DNA of 46,330 bases from Bacteroidota bacterium (GTDB taxonomy: Bacteria > Bacteroidota > Bacteroidia > Bacteroidales > Prolixibacteraceae): NCBI GenBank assembly GCA_023251455.1, contig JAHEYT010000058.1, positions 1 to 46,330 on the forward strand, in the 5' to 3' direction. The position numbers were made by a program, and so were the translations under genes. Below the pieces are notes generated by a model. It was not told the origin of the DNA and did no database searches. It was given only the letters and a program-made list of their open reading frames with translations. Each line of letters opens with the position of its first letter. Positions within the stretch are counted from its first letter, which is position 1. Positions 26,136 to 35,157 of this stretch are shown in pieces.

Positions 26136-27014
26136 ATGAACTCAAAAAAAAAAGATGGACAGGCTGAACCTATTTATGTTGTTTCAGGAGGAAAGGGACT
26201 TGCTGGAAATAACATGGTTCATTCGCTGTTGATTCAATATCCAAACAACAATGTTCCGGTAATTATTGTGCCGCAAATTACTGAAGAAAAACAGCTGGTT
26301 AAATTGGTTGCAAAAATAAAGCTGGAAGGAGGACTGATAACCCACACCATGGTAAATCGTCACCTGCGTGATTTCCTGACTAATCTTTGTGAGGAGAATG
26401 GTGTAAAACATATCGATTTTATGGGAAAGCTGGCCGATTATCTGGATGAAACCCTCGATATTCCTTCTCTTCAGTCGCCTGGCCTTTATCGGGAGATTAA
26501 CCAGGAATACTTTGACAGGATCGATGCCATCGAATTCACTTTGAATCACGATGATGGATTAAGTCCGGGCAAATTACACAAAGCTGAAATTATCCTGACC
26601 GGTGTTTCGCGTTCAGGAAAAACCCCGCTGAGTGTTTACCTGGCCATGTATGGATGGAAAGTAGCTAATATTCCACTGGTTCATGGCATCGATCCACCCA
26701 AAGAGCTGTTCGAAGTTGATCCGCAGCGGGTATTTGGGTTGACCATCAGTTCCGGCCAACTGATTTCGCACCGTATTAAACGTCTTCGGAGCATTAACAA
26801 TACCGAGAATACAAATTATGTGGACGAACGGATGGTAGCACAGGAAATCCGAAATGCTAATTTTATTTTTGAAAAAGGCGGATTTACAATACTCAACGTA
26901 TCAAATAAGCCAGTGGAAACCACTGCCAACGAAATATTGAATATAATGGCTAACAGATTTGATTATCGCGGACAAAGGCTTAATTCGCCCTATCCTGATG
27001 AAGCGAAAGAATGA
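26136..27014 (+). CDS. PpsR/PDRP-family kinase-pyrophosphorylase (DUF299)
   Basis: A 292-residue member of the bifunctional regulatory family that switches PEP synthase or pyruvate phosphate dikinase off by ADP-dependent phosphorylation and on by phosphate-dependent dephosphorylation. The N-terminal VVSGGKGLAGNNMVHSLLIQYP and the P-loop GVSRSGKTPLSVYLAM (about residues 156-171) are clear; a second conserved region, VPLVHGIDPPKELF, follows. The target enzyme is not in the window. Which of the two targets it serves cannot be decided without finding PPDK or PpsA in the genome. Convergent with glmS, 12-nt gap. Confidence 0.93.
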   Translation: MNSKKKDGQAEPIYVVSGGKGLAGNNMVHSLLIQYPNNNVPVIIVPQITEEKQLVKLVAKIKLEGGLITHTMVNRHLRDFLTNLCEENGVKHIDFMGKLADYLDETLDIPSLQSPGLYREINQEYFDRIDAIEFTLNHDDGLSPGKLHKAEIILTGVSRSGKTPLSVYLAMYGWKVANIPLVHGIDPPKELFEVDPQRVFGLTISSGQLISHRIKRLRSINNTENTNYVDERMVAQEIRNANFIFEKGGFTILNVSNKPVETTANEILNIMANRFDYRGQRLNSPYPDEAKE

Positions 27015-27026
27015 ACCCTTTCGTGA

Positions 27027-28865
27027 CTACTCCACTGTTACACTTTTGGCTAAATTCCTCGGTTGATCAACGTCGCACCCACGCATTACTGCGATGTAAT
27101 ATGAGAACAGCTGTAAAGGAATAATAGCCAGTAATGGCGAAACTGCCGGATGCGATTTAGGAATCTCGAAAAGGTCATTTACCATGTTCTTCAATCCATC
27201 GTCGCCTTCAGTGACCACCGCTATGATGTTTCCTTTCCGGGCTTTCACTTCCTGAATGTTGCTAACAATCTTTTCGTAGTAATGATCTTTAGCAGCAACC
27301 ACAATCACCGGGAGGTTATCGTCAACCAATGCAATCGGACCATGTTTCATTTCGCCTGCGGCATAGCCTTCAGCATGGATGTACGATATTTCTTTCAGTT
27401 TAAGAGCGCCTTCAAGGGCAACAGGGAAAAGGGCACCTCTTCCCAAATAAAGTGCGTTAATGGCATCTTTGTATTTGGCGGCAACCTCTTTAATGTGAGG
27501 ATGTTTAACGAGTATTGATTTTACTTTCTCCGGAATTTCTGACAATTCTTTAATTAAGTCGAGGTATAATCCGGATGAAATGCGGCCATTTTCTTTGGCC
27601 AGTTTTAATGCGAAGAGCGTCATAATGGTAACCTGGGCCGTAAAGGCCTTGGTTGATGCCACGCCAATTTCGACACCGGCATGTGTATAAACACCTCCAT
27701 CGGTTTCGCGGGCAATGCTCGAACCTACTACATTACAAATACCCAGAATAGTGGCGCCTCGCTCCTTGGCCATGCGCAGAGCGGCCAGCGTATCGGCTGT
27801 TTCGCCACTCTGACTAATGGCAATTACCACGTCATCGCTATTCAAAATTGGGTTACGGTAGCGGAATTCCGAAGCATATTCAACTTCAACCGGTATGCGG
27901 GCATATTCTTCAATCAGGTATTCGCCAACCAACGCAGCATGCCAAGAAGTTCCGCACCCGATGATAATAATTCTTCGGGCTTTCAGTATTTTGGGGAAAA
28001 CATCGAGCAACCCACCCAACACAATTTCAGTATGTTCAGGATTTATACGGCCTCTAAAAGTATCCTCGATGGTTTTGGGCTGTTCGAAAATTTCTTTCAG
28101 CATAAAATGCTCGAAATCTCCCTTTTCCAGATCACCAATCGTCATATCAACTTTCGTGATTTTGAAGGCTACCGGATTGTTCTCAACCGTCTTCAGGGTG
28201 ATACTGTCTTTATTGATGATGGCCACATCGTGGTCGTTCAGGTAAATTACACTGTCGGTATAATTAACAATTGGAGTGGCATCTGACGCGATAAAATATT
28301 CGCCCTTGCCAATCCCGATAACCAGCGGACTACCTTTACGTGCAGCAATCAACTGATCTTTCTCTTTTCGGCAGATAACCACAATGCCAAAAGCGCCAAC
28401 AACTTTCGAAAGAGCAAGCCTGACCGCAATTTCGGATGTGGCTTCCTCGGCATTCAGGTAAAAATATTCGATGAGGTTAACCAGAACTTCAGTATCTGTA
28501 TCCGATTGAAAAGTGTATCCTTTTTTCTGGAGATCCGATTTTAGTTCAGCGTAGTTTTCAATAATCCCATTGTGAACCAGAACAAAGTCGCCATTCATTG
28601 AGGTGTGTGGGTGTGCATTCCGGTCGTTTGGTTCGCCGTGGGTTGCCCATCGTGTATGGCCAATTCCGATATGTCCGCTGATGTCTTCGTCAGCCACATG
28701 TTTCTCCAAATCAGCAACACGTCCTTTACACTTAAAAACGTTTAATGTGTTGTTATAGATTGCCAATCCGGCAGAATCATATCCACGATATTCAAGTCGT
28801 TGAAGTCCCTGGATCAGAATAGGATAAACATCTTTATCGCCAATGTAACCAACAATTCCACACAT
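27027..28865 (-). CDS. glmS: Glutamine-fructose-6-phosphate aminotransferase
   Basis: Makes glucosamine 6-phosphate from fructose 6-phosphate and glutamine, the first step to UDP-GlcNAc for peptidoglycan and lipid A. The 612 residues are full length. The N-terminal glutaminase domain begins MCGIVGYIGDKD, with nucleophile Cys2; RWATHGEPN and the NGIIENY loop follow. Two SIS domains bind the sugar (GCGTSWHAALVGEY, SQSGETADTLAAL, GRGALFPVALEGALKLKE), and the end is DQPRNLAKSVTVE. It is the last gene of the GT5-DUF4270-glmS group, 161 nt after DUF4270. No glmS ribozyme is seen in the leader. Confidence 0.98.
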   Translation of the reverse strand: MCGIVGYIGDKDVYPILIQGLQRLEYRGYDSAGLAIYNNTLNVFKCKGRVADLEKHVADEDISGHIGIGHTRWATHGEPNDRNAHPHTSMNGDFVLVHNGIIENYAELKSDLQKKGYTFQSDTDTEVLVNLIEYFYLNAEEATSEIAVRLALSKVVGAFGIVVICRKEKDQLIAARKGSPLVIGIGKGEYFIASDATPIVNYTDSVIYLNDHDVAIINKDSITLKTVENNPVAFKITKVDMTIGDLEKGDFEHFMLKEIFEQPKTIEDTFRGRINPEHTEIVLGGLLDVFPKILKARRIIIIGCGTSWHAALVGEYLIEEYARIPVEVEYASEFRYRNPILNSDDVVIAISQSGETADTLAALRMAKERGATILGICNVVGSSIARETDGGVYTHAGVEIGVASTKAFTAQVTIMTLFALKLAKENGRISSGLYLDLIKELSEIPEKVKSILVKHPHIKEVAAKYKDAINALYLGRGALFPVALEGALKLKEISYIHAEGYAAGEMKHGPIALVDDNLPVIVVAAKDHYYEKIVSNIQEVKARKGNIIAVVTEGDDGLKNMVNDLFEIPKSHPAVSPLLAIIPLQLFSYYIAVMRGCDVDQPRNLAKSVTVE

Positions 28866-29026
28866 AATATTCAGTTTTATGGATTATCAAACAAGCATAA
28901 TGCCTTAAAGGTTCTTTTTGAGACATCGCAAACGGGAAGAAAAAATTAATCAGCCGAATGTGACAATCACAATAAGGACGCTTGTTCTCAAATCATTAAT
29001 ACTACTTATTCTAATAAAATGGGGGA

Positions 29027-30373
29027 CTATTTAATTTTTGAATAAGCTATTTCCAGCTTGATTCCGGTTTTACTGGTTGCACCTTTTAACACGACTCTTC
29101 TGAAAGTTGAACTACGGTAAGCCGTTGAAAGATAAAATCCAAAATTTTCCTTTTTCTTTTCAATCACTTCCTGCATGTGCTTGGCAATGTTAAAACGATA
29201 CGTTTTATCCTTACTGTTATAAGTTCCGCCATAATACAATGAAGAAAATGCCAGATCGGAAGGGAAATATTCTTTACCATCTTTGTCGATAGCTGTTAAT
29301 ACCAACTGTTCTGCAGGTACAAATTTGGTCAGGTCAGTGATTGTTGAGTCAACCTGAAAAACAAGTTCGGCCCTGTTAATGGCAAAATTGGTTGAATCGC
29401 TCCAGGTTCCGAGGTTCGGAATTAATATTTTGGTACGCAGTCCACCGGTTGTCTGTAAATAAATCAGGCTGTCCTGAACATCGGCTTTGTCAAGGTTGGC
29501 GGCAAATGCTGTATTTGAATAATTGTGCGTAAAACGATTCACACGTGCTGAATTTTCGTTGATCGCGTATATGTATCCTAACGAATCGGTTTTGCTGGTG
29601 TGATAATGAATCGTCATATTAGAACCAGTAGCCAAAGTGAAAATTTTCATTACTGCCCCACCTTGATTTAAATCACCGGCTTCAACATATAAACCTTTAA
29701 AATACTGGAGGAACTTGTCGTTATCCGACCATGTAAGCGAATCGGCACTCAACAGTTTATCAAGCAACGAAGGATTTAGTTTTATTGAGATTTCCTGAAT
29801 TACGGTGTCTTTCGGCGCCTTTTTTGTCGAGCCATATTCACTGCTCAATGAGTCGAGTTTGAATTTTGGGACATAGCTGTAATCAGCCAATAATTCACCT
29901 TTCGAAATTCCTTTCAGGTTAATGTCCTGATAATATTTGCTGTCAATATTCAGGTCAGAGGCCAGTTCATACACTTTCAGTCTTTGGGGAGTGATTGTAT
30001 CTCCATAGTTTTCCATATACAGGAGGTGAAGAACCAGAGAGTCGATTTGAGCTTTTGTGGAAATGTCCTTTATAGAATCAGGGTATCCGGTCAAACGAAA
30101 CTGACACGCAAAATCGGCAGTCGTCTTACCAAATAGTGGATCGTTGAATGTGCCAAACAAATTGTAGCCAGGCTCATCTGTTCGCTGATTCCCATCGGTA
30201 ACTGTAAAAGCCTTTATATTTTTCTCGGAGTAGTTCCGAACCTGAACCAAATCACCGGGAAGCAATAAATCTTTCCCAAGGTCATTGATTTCGTTAGTAC
30301 AACCCCAAAATATCATTACCATTCCAACAAATCCGATTACGAATTTGTACTTTGCTGCGATTTCTCTTTTCAC
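29027..30373 (-). CDS. DUF4270 lipoprotein
   Basis: A 448-residue Bacteroidota-specific surface lipoprotein of unknown function. The start is read as a GTG at 30373, giving a signal ending at a lipobox cysteine (MVMIFWGC, Cys25) followed by TNEINDLGKDLLLPGD. The rest is rich in beta strands, typical of DUF4270 (e.g. YNLFGTFNDPLFGKTTADFA). It is placed 33 nt after a GT5-domain gene and upstream of glmS, an order I recognise from other Bacteroidota. This conservation suggests a link to cell-surface glycan synthesis or assembly, but no function is established. Confidence 0.88.
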   Translation of the reverse strand: MKREIAAKYKFVIGFVGMVMIFWGCTNEINDLGKDLLLPGDLVQVRNYSEKNIKAFTVTDGNQRTDEPGYNLFGTFNDPLFGKTTADFACQFRLTGYPDSIKDISTKAQIDSLVLHLLYMENYGDTITPQRLKVYELASDLNIDSKYYQDINLKGISKGELLADYSYVPKFKLDSLSSEYGSTKKAPKDTVIQEISIKLNPSLLDKLLSADSLTWSDNDKFLQYFKGLYVEAGDLNQGGAVMKIFTLATGSNMTIHYHTSKTDSLGYIYAINENSARVNRFTHNYSNTAFAANLDKADVQDSLIYLQTTGGLRTKILIPNLGTWSDSTNFAINRAELVFQVDSTITDLTKFVPAEQLVLTAIDKDGKEYFPSDLAFSSLYYGGTYNSKDKTYRFNIAKHMQEVIEKKKENFGFYLSTAYRSSTFRRVVLKGATSKTGIKLEIAYSKIK

Positions 30374-30406
30374 CAATGATTTGTTTTAAATTGTTAAACC
30401 TATTTC

Positions 30407-31210
30407 TTACAACACCTTATCATAAAGGTCATTGTAAGCATCAATATAGGTATGTTCAGGTTGGTAATCTAAAAACAATTTCCCGGAGGATTGTATAAAT
30501 TCAGATATTTCACTGTTAATTTTCGGACTTCCCTGGATAACTGCATCCGAATACTGAATTGCCATATTGCTAAGGTTAACATAGCTTGGGTCATCAACCA
30601 ATTCGGTATCATCATTTGTAATATTATTCATCTTCAGTTTATTCCTGAAAGTTGCATCCAATGGTTTTTTAAAATCATCGTTATAAACTGAATAAACTAC
30701 TTTTGAATTTACAAACAAGGGGTCGTCGTTATAGGCTTTCTTAACGTACAGAGGGACAAGAGAAGTCAGCCAGCCTTGACAATGAATTAAATCCGGAGCC
30801 CATCGAAGTTTGATTACCGTTTCGAGCACCCCACGGGCAAAGAAAATAGCCCTTTCATCATTATCCGCGAATTCGTTTCCTTTTGCATCTTTAAAAATAT
30901 GCTTCCGCTGAAAATAATCTTCATTATCGATAAAATAAACCTGCATTCGTGCCGATTGAATGGAAGCAACCTTGATAATCAGAGGGTGGTCGGTATCGTC
31001 AATAATCAAATTCATCCCCGACAAACGTATTACCTCATGCAATTGATTCCGACGTTCATTCACACTACCATACCTTGGCATAAAAGTCCGGATTTCCTTT
31101 CCTCTCTCCTGAATTCCCTGTGGGAGGTATCTGGATTTCTTCGACATTTCTGTCTCCGGAAGATAAGGTGTAATTTCTGATGAAATAAATAAGACTTTCT
31201 TCTTTTCCAT
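30407..31210 (-). CDS. Glycogen/starch synthase catalytic-domain-only (GT5 N-domain) protein
   Basis: A 267-residue protein resembling only the N-terminal Rossmann domain of GT5 glycogen synthases: KKVLFISSEITPYLPETEMSKKSRYLPQGI corresponds in part to the ADP-glucose-binding start, and PDLIHCQGWLTSLVPLYVKK matches the family's DxxHxHDW-like segment. The usual KTGGL loop is changed to EMSKKSRYL and the C-terminal GT-B half is absent. It may therefore be inactive, act with another subunit, or have another role. It diverges from panC and precedes DUF4270 and glmS, an order seen in other Bacteroidota. Confidence 0.85.
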   Translation of the reverse strand: MEKKKVLFISSEITPYLPETEMSKKSRYLPQGIQERGKEIRTFMPRYGSVNERRNQLHEVIRLSGMNLIIDDTDHPLIIKVASIQSARMQVYFIDNEDYFQRKHIFKDAKGNEFADNDERAIFFARGVLETVIKLRWAPDLIHCQGWLTSLVPLYVKKAYNDDPLFVNSKVVYSVYNDDFKKPLDATFRNKLKMNNITNDDTELVDDPSYVNLSNMAIQYSDAVIQGSPKINSEISEFIQSSGKLFLDYQPEHTYIDAYNDLYDKVL

Positions 31211-31488
31211 TTATATCGCCTAAGTTAATTGCGCAAAATTAGTAAAATATCGGCAATATTCAATTCCCGTGGTTTTCAGAGACATTAAAAAACCTTAAGA
31301 TATGCCTATGATATGTTAAAGTTGCTAAATAAGCGTGACATTCCTAAATCTGCATTAAGCTGCTGAAATTCTTTACTTTTTGGATTCAGTGCGGGTATTT
31401 AATGTTAAACTTTCAATTTTTGAAACTTCATTCAGAAGCTATCGTGTTGAATTATTTATTTACTTTGCAGCCTCATTTTTATACCAAA

Positions 31489-32334
31489 ATGCAGGTAGTA
31501 AAACACATTAGCGATCTTCAGACAATACTGAACATCAAACGGGAAGAAGGTTTAAAAATCGGATTTGTTCCCACAATGGGTGCCCTACACGAAGGACACC
31601 TTTCGTTAGTTAAGATAGCTGGCGAACAAGCCAACTTCATCGTTGTCAGCATTTTTGTAAACCCTACTCAATTTAACGACAAAGGCGACCTTGACCGCTA
31701 CCCACGCGATCTTCAGAAGGATGTCGATTTACTTTCAGCAAGTGCCTGCCAGCTTGTTTTTGCTCCCGAACCCGACGAAATTTATCCTGAACCGGATACA
31801 CGCCAATTCAATTTTGGGCAGCTCGAACAGGTCATGGAAGGAAAATTCCGACCCGGACATTTCAACGGAGTGGCCCAGGTGGTGAGCCGATTATTCGATA
31901 TCGTTCAGCCCGATAAGGCTTTTTTCGGCCAGAAAGATTTTCAGCAACTGGCAATCATCAACGAAATGGTTCGGAAATTAAACTTGCCGGTCGAAATTGT
32001 TTCATGCCCGATTATCCGCGAAGCCGACGGATTGGCAATGAGTTCGCGCAACATGCTGCTGAGTCCAGAACAGCGACAGAATGCCGTTCATATTTCGGCT
32101 ACCTTATTTGAGGCGGCAAACAAAACCGGCGAACTATCCGTAGAAGAACTTTGTCAATGGGTAATTACGCGCATCAACGAAAACGAGTATCTGAACACTG
32201 AGTACTTCGAAATTGTTAATGATAAAACACTTTTACCCGTGAAAAGCTGGGATGAAAATTGCCGGAAGATTGGGTGCATTGCAGTACACTGCGGAAAAAT
32301 AAGGTTAATAGATAATATAGAATTTAGAAAATGA
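31489..32334 (+). CDS. panC: Pantothenate synthetase
   Basis: Condenses pantoate with beta-alanine, using ATP, to form pantothenate for coenzyme A. The ATG at 31489 gives 281 residues, beginning MQVVKHISDL and matching the family start; the 29 preceding in-frame codons look untranslated. Signatures are the HxGH-type VPTMGALHEGHLSLV, FVNPTQFND, ARPGHFNGV-like RPGHFNGVAQVVSRLF, FGQKDFQQLAI and the KMSKS-equivalent AMSSRNMLL. panD follows 88 nt later on the same strand and supplies beta-alanine, so the two form a short pathway operon. Confidence 0.97.
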   Translation: MQVVKHISDLQTILNIKREEGLKIGFVPTMGALHEGHLSLVKIAGEQANFIVVSIFVNPTQFNDKGDLDRYPRDLQKDVDLLSASACQLVFAPEPDEIYPEPDTRQFNFGQLEQVMEGKFRPGHFNGVAQVVSRLFDIVQPDKAFFGQKDFQQLAIINEMVRKLNLPVEIVSCPIIREADGLAMSSRNMLLSPEQRQNAVHISATLFEAANKTGELSVEELCQWVITRINENEYLNTEYFEIVNDKTLLPVKSWDENCRKIGCIAVHCGKIRLIDNIEFRK

Positions 32335-32339
32335 AACGA

Positions 32340-32384
32340 GCCATTATGACGTTTTTCCTCACACACGGGAATGACTATAATGGC
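32340..32384 (+). promoter_or_regulatory. Hairpin between panC and panD
   Basis: GCCATTAT (32340-32347) pairs perfectly with ATAATGGC (32377-32384), and inside it TTTCC can pair with GGGAA. The structure starts 5 nt after the panC stop and ends 38 nt before panD. No T-run follows. It could set relative panC/panD mRNA stability or be an RNase site. Confidence 0.45.
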
Positions 32385-32422
32385 GAGTTCCATCTGACAA
32401 TTAAAAAATAAATTATAAACAG

Positions 32423-32779
32423 ATGAAAATGATCATCGAAGTTTGCAAATCGAAAATACATAAGGTTACTGTAACCGAAGCCAATTTACAGTACGTCGGA
32501 AGTATTACCATTGATCAGGATTTGATGGATGCTGCCAATTTGATTGAGAACGAAAAAGTTCAGGTGGTAAATATAAACAACGGCGAACGGCTCGAAACCT
32601 ATGTGATTCGCGGCGAGCGTGGCACAGGGGTGATTTGCCTCAACGGACCAGCTGCACGAAAAGTAGCTGTTGGCGACGTGGTCATCATCATGTCGTACGC
32701 CCAAATGGATTTCGAAGAAGCCAAAACATTTAAACCATGGTTGGTTTTTCCTGACACTGAGACCAATAAATTGCTTTAA
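32423..32779 (+). CDS. panD: Aspartate 1-decarboxylase (pyruvoyl enzyme precursor)
   Basis: Decarboxylates aspartate to beta-alanine for pantothenate. The 118-residue proenzyme should cleave itself between Gly26 and Ser27 in YVGSITID, turning Ser27 into the pyruvoyl cofactor. [17 protein letters not shown] and [17 protein letters not shown] (with the conserved Arg and the Thr/Asn of the active site) are typical. A second in-frame ATG two codons in is equally possible as start. It follows panC directly and ends just before a strong terminator. Confidence 0.96.
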   Translation: MKMIIEVCKSKIHKVTVTEANLQYVGSITIDQDLMDAANLIENEKVQVVNINNGERLETYVIRGERGTGVICLNGPAARKVAVGDVVIIMSYAQMDFEEAKTFKPWLVFPDTETNKLL

Positions 32780-32800
32780 TCCACTTCGGAAAAGAAATAA

Positions 32801-32833
32801 AAAACCTCGTTGCTTTCAAAGTGACGAGGTTTT
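32801..32833. terminator. Bidirectional terminator between panD and the GHL10-like gene
   Basis: AAAACCTCGT (32801-32810) pairs perfectly with ACGAGGTTTT (32824-32833). The stem carries A-runs on one side and T-runs on the other, so it can end transcription from panD on the plus strand and from the convergent gene ending at 32855. Confidence 0.8.
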
Positions 32834-32854
32834 GTCTTTTATACCATTTCTTTG

Positions 32855-33931
32855 CTAAACAGACGCCTTTTTCAGGATATCGAGCACCTTATCAGATACA
32901 TCGCCAAAGAACGAGATTCCTGAAGCTCCATGCGACAAGGCTGTTTTGATGCCTTGCTCCAGCTCTTCATCCGTTTTAAAATCAGGAAGAAAAATTCCGG
33001 CGTAAAGCGGGAACCTACCACATAAAAAGTGAATTCCTTCTTCAACGGCATCGCCAATCCAACTAACCTGTTCCTTGTAAAAACCGTGATAGATCATCGG
33101 GCAAACGCCATCCAGATTCCAATTGGTCCAATCCTGACGGACAATTCGCCGGGCAACTTCAGGTGTGGGAAATACTGCCGCGGTAATTGCTTTCTTGGAA
33201 CCATTTGCAATTTCAGCCAAGCTATTTACAATATTTGTGATTCGGTCGTAGCGGAACTTTCGCCACGACAAACTCTGGTCGGGATATTGAATATCGAGGG
33301 GATCAACGCCATGCTCGGACTTGTATTTTGCGCGACACGTATCGCAGTAGCAAAAGTCATATTCAGGTAATTCGCGGGTCTGGTCAATTTTGTAATTCTG
33401 CCACAAGTTAACCGGCAAAATGACATCACAATAGCGCACGTAATCGAGGTGAATTCCGTCGACATAATCCATTGCCAGAATACTTTTCACATGATTTTTC
33501 AGGTACTCCTGAACTTCAGGTTTCGAAGGACATAACCAACGGTAATAATTTACATAGGGCGGATTTGTTGCACACGATTTGCCATCGCGGCTTACCGCGT
33601 ACCAATCGGGATGATTGTCGAGCAACTCCTTTTCTCCCCTATTCATGGTCCACATCCAACGATGCGCTTCCAAACCAGCAGCTTTGGCTGCACGAAAATG
33701 CTTTTCACTGTCAGCTTCAAAAAACATCCCACGAATTCCAGCCTGGAAATAGCGGCCATATCGTTCTTTTAGTGAATTTTCATCTTCTTTTTCATCCGGA
33801 TTTTCCCAAACCCAATGTTTCAAACCACCCGTTTGTTTAGGTTTTCCCACCTCATTTCCGAAAGAAGAGCCAGAACTCATCAATCCAATTCCACCCAACA
33901 GAGATGCTTTGATAAAATCTCTTTTCTTCAT
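32855..33931 (-). CDS. Exported family 10-like (GHL10/COG1649) putative glycosidase
   Basis: A 358-residue secreted protein with a Tat-like start (KKRDFIKASLLGGIGL; one arginine replaced by lysine). The barrel resembles the GHL10/DUF187-type glycosidases near E. coli YddW: AGIRGMFFEADSEKHFRAA, PSKPEVQEYL, and the signature YVDGIHLDYVRY with candidate catalytic acids. CYCDTCRAKY is a cysteine cluster that could hold a metal. GHL10 proteins act on peptidoglycan or other glycans, but the substrate here is unknown. No adjacent carbohydrate operon. Confidence 0.82.
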   Translation of the reverse strand: MKKRDFIKASLLGGIGLMSSGSSFGNEVGKPKQTGGLKHWVWENPDEKEDENSLKERYGRYFQAGIRGMFFEADSEKHFRAAKAAGLEAHRWMWTMNRGEKELLDNHPDWYAVSRDGKSCATNPPYVNYYRWLCPSKPEVQEYLKNHVKSILAMDYVDGIHLDYVRYCDVILPVNLWQNYKIDQTRELPEYDFCYCDTCRAKYKSEHGVDPLDIQYPDQSLSWRKFRYDRITNIVNSLAEIANGSKKAITAAVFPTPEVARRIVRQDWTNWNLDGVCPMIYHGFYKEQVSWIGDAVEEGIHFLCGRFPLYAGIFLPDFKTDEELEQGIKTALSHGASGISFFGDVSDKVLDILKKASV

Positions 33932-34152
33932 ATCTAATTTTTTAGATGACTATTTCTAACTGGCCGTTTGCATCGATTGAAGAGTATTGCATTTGGCCAC
34001 AATTCAAGCAAAAATAGAGATATTTTTCCTGAATTGCCCATAGAAACTCATGCAGCGTTAATCATAAAACGACAGATTGAAAAAGATGAATGAACCAAAA
34101 ATTTATTCGGAACAACAAGTTTTATTACTTTTACAGAAATACTTTTGAAGAG

Positions 34153-34659
34153 ATGACACTCACGGAAATTATTCAGACCAAAATATTTACGGATGTACAA
34201 CAGTTTATCCCCGTTTTAAACCGATGGAAACATGCTGGCGAATCGGTAGTTTTTACCAACGGCTGTTTCGATTTGGTGCACCGCGGACACATCGATTCGC
34301 TGTCGAAAGCTGCTGATTTAGGCGACAGACTGATTGTCGGCCTGAATTCGGATGTTTCGGTAAAGTTGTTGAAAGGCGAAAACCGTCCACTGATAGATCA
34401 GCAATCCCGGGCGATCCTTCTGGCTTCGTTGCTAATGGTTGATGCAGTGGTTTTGTTTGATGAAGAAACACCTTATGAATTAATTAAGAGCGTTGTTCCT
34501 GATGTTTTAGTCAAAGGAGCCGAATACCAGGTTGAGGAAATTGCCGGATTCGATGTCGTTTTAGCAGCCGGAGGTCGTGTTGAACGCATTGAACTCACTG
34601 AAGGCTTTTCGACCACCGATCTGATTCAGAAAATAATCAATGGAAACAGTCATTGCTAA
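34153..34659 (+). CDS. RfaE2-like D-glycero-beta-D-manno-heptose 1-phosphate adenylyltransferase
   Basis: A 168-residue nucleotidyltransferase like the second domain of HldE/RfaE, which activates heptose 1-phosphate to ADP-heptose for lipopolysaccharide core. Signatures are VVFTNGCFDLVHRGHIDSLSKAADLG, with the HxGH nucleotide-binding motif, and GENRPLIDQQSRA. The stand-alone form means the kinase domain (RfaE1) must be encoded elsewhere. The ATG at 34153 is chosen because the alignment with the family begins there and a -7-like TACTTTTG lies just upstream (34140-34147). Glycerol 3-phosphate or ethanolamine cytidylyltransferase relatives are less likely. Confidence 0.87.
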   Translation: MTLTEIIQTKIFTDVQQFIPVLNRWKHAGESVVFTNGCFDLVHRGHIDSLSKAADLGDRLIVGLNSDVSVKLLKGENRPLIDQQSRAILLASLLMVDAVVLFDEETPYELIKSVVPDVLVKGAEYQVEEIAGFDVVLAAGGRVERIELTEGFSTTDLIQKIINGNSHC

Positions 34660-34694
34660 GTGTTAGCGGACATTGTAAAAGAAATCAAAAACAA

Positions 34695-35057
34695 ATGAAA
34701 ATAATAACGCATAAAATATCTGAGGCAAAAACTGCTGAAATAGTTTCAGATGAATTAATTATACATTCAGCGGAAGATGGGTTGGAATTGATGGCTAATT
34801 TATACTATCAAGATTTTGACAAAATAATAATTCATGAGTGCAATATTACACCGGACTTTTTTGACTTGAAAAATGGAATTGCAGGAGAAATGCTTCAAAA
34901 ATTTTCCAATTATCGTGTTCAACTTGCTATCGTTGGAGATTTTGATAAATATACTCGCAAGAGCTTTAAAGATTTCGTCTATGAGAGCAATAAAAGCAGA
35001 CAAATAAACTTTGTAGACTCGGTTTCTGAAGCATTACGTAGGTTTTCATCAAATTAA
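34695..35057 (+). CDS. DUF4180 protein
   Basis: A 120-residue protein that I recognise as DUF4180 (function unknown): IITHKISEAKTAEIVSDELIIHSAEDGLELMANLYY, then KIIIHECNITPDFFDLKNGIAGEMLQKFSNY, then AIVGDF and the final SEALRRF (listed in short pieces). It resembles STAS-like or small sensor folds but has no catalytic motif. It is clearly more AT-rich than rfaE2 and radA on either side, which suggests separate origin. Start at the ATG at 34695, 35 nt after the rfaE2 stop, so it may share a transcript. Cytoplasmic. Confidence 0.8.
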   Translation: MKIITHKISEAKTAEIVSDELIIHSAEDGLELMANLYYQDFDKIIIHECNITPDFFDLKNGIAGEMLQKFSNYRVQLAIVGDFDKYTRKSFKDFVYESNKSRQINFVDSVSEALRRFSSN

Positions 35058-35157
35058 GATTTCCTATTTTCCTATGACTATTGACGATAAACGAAAGACA
35101 TTGGAGAAATATTTAACATTGAACTTTTTAGTGCCTTAGTGGCAAAAAAACATAAAA

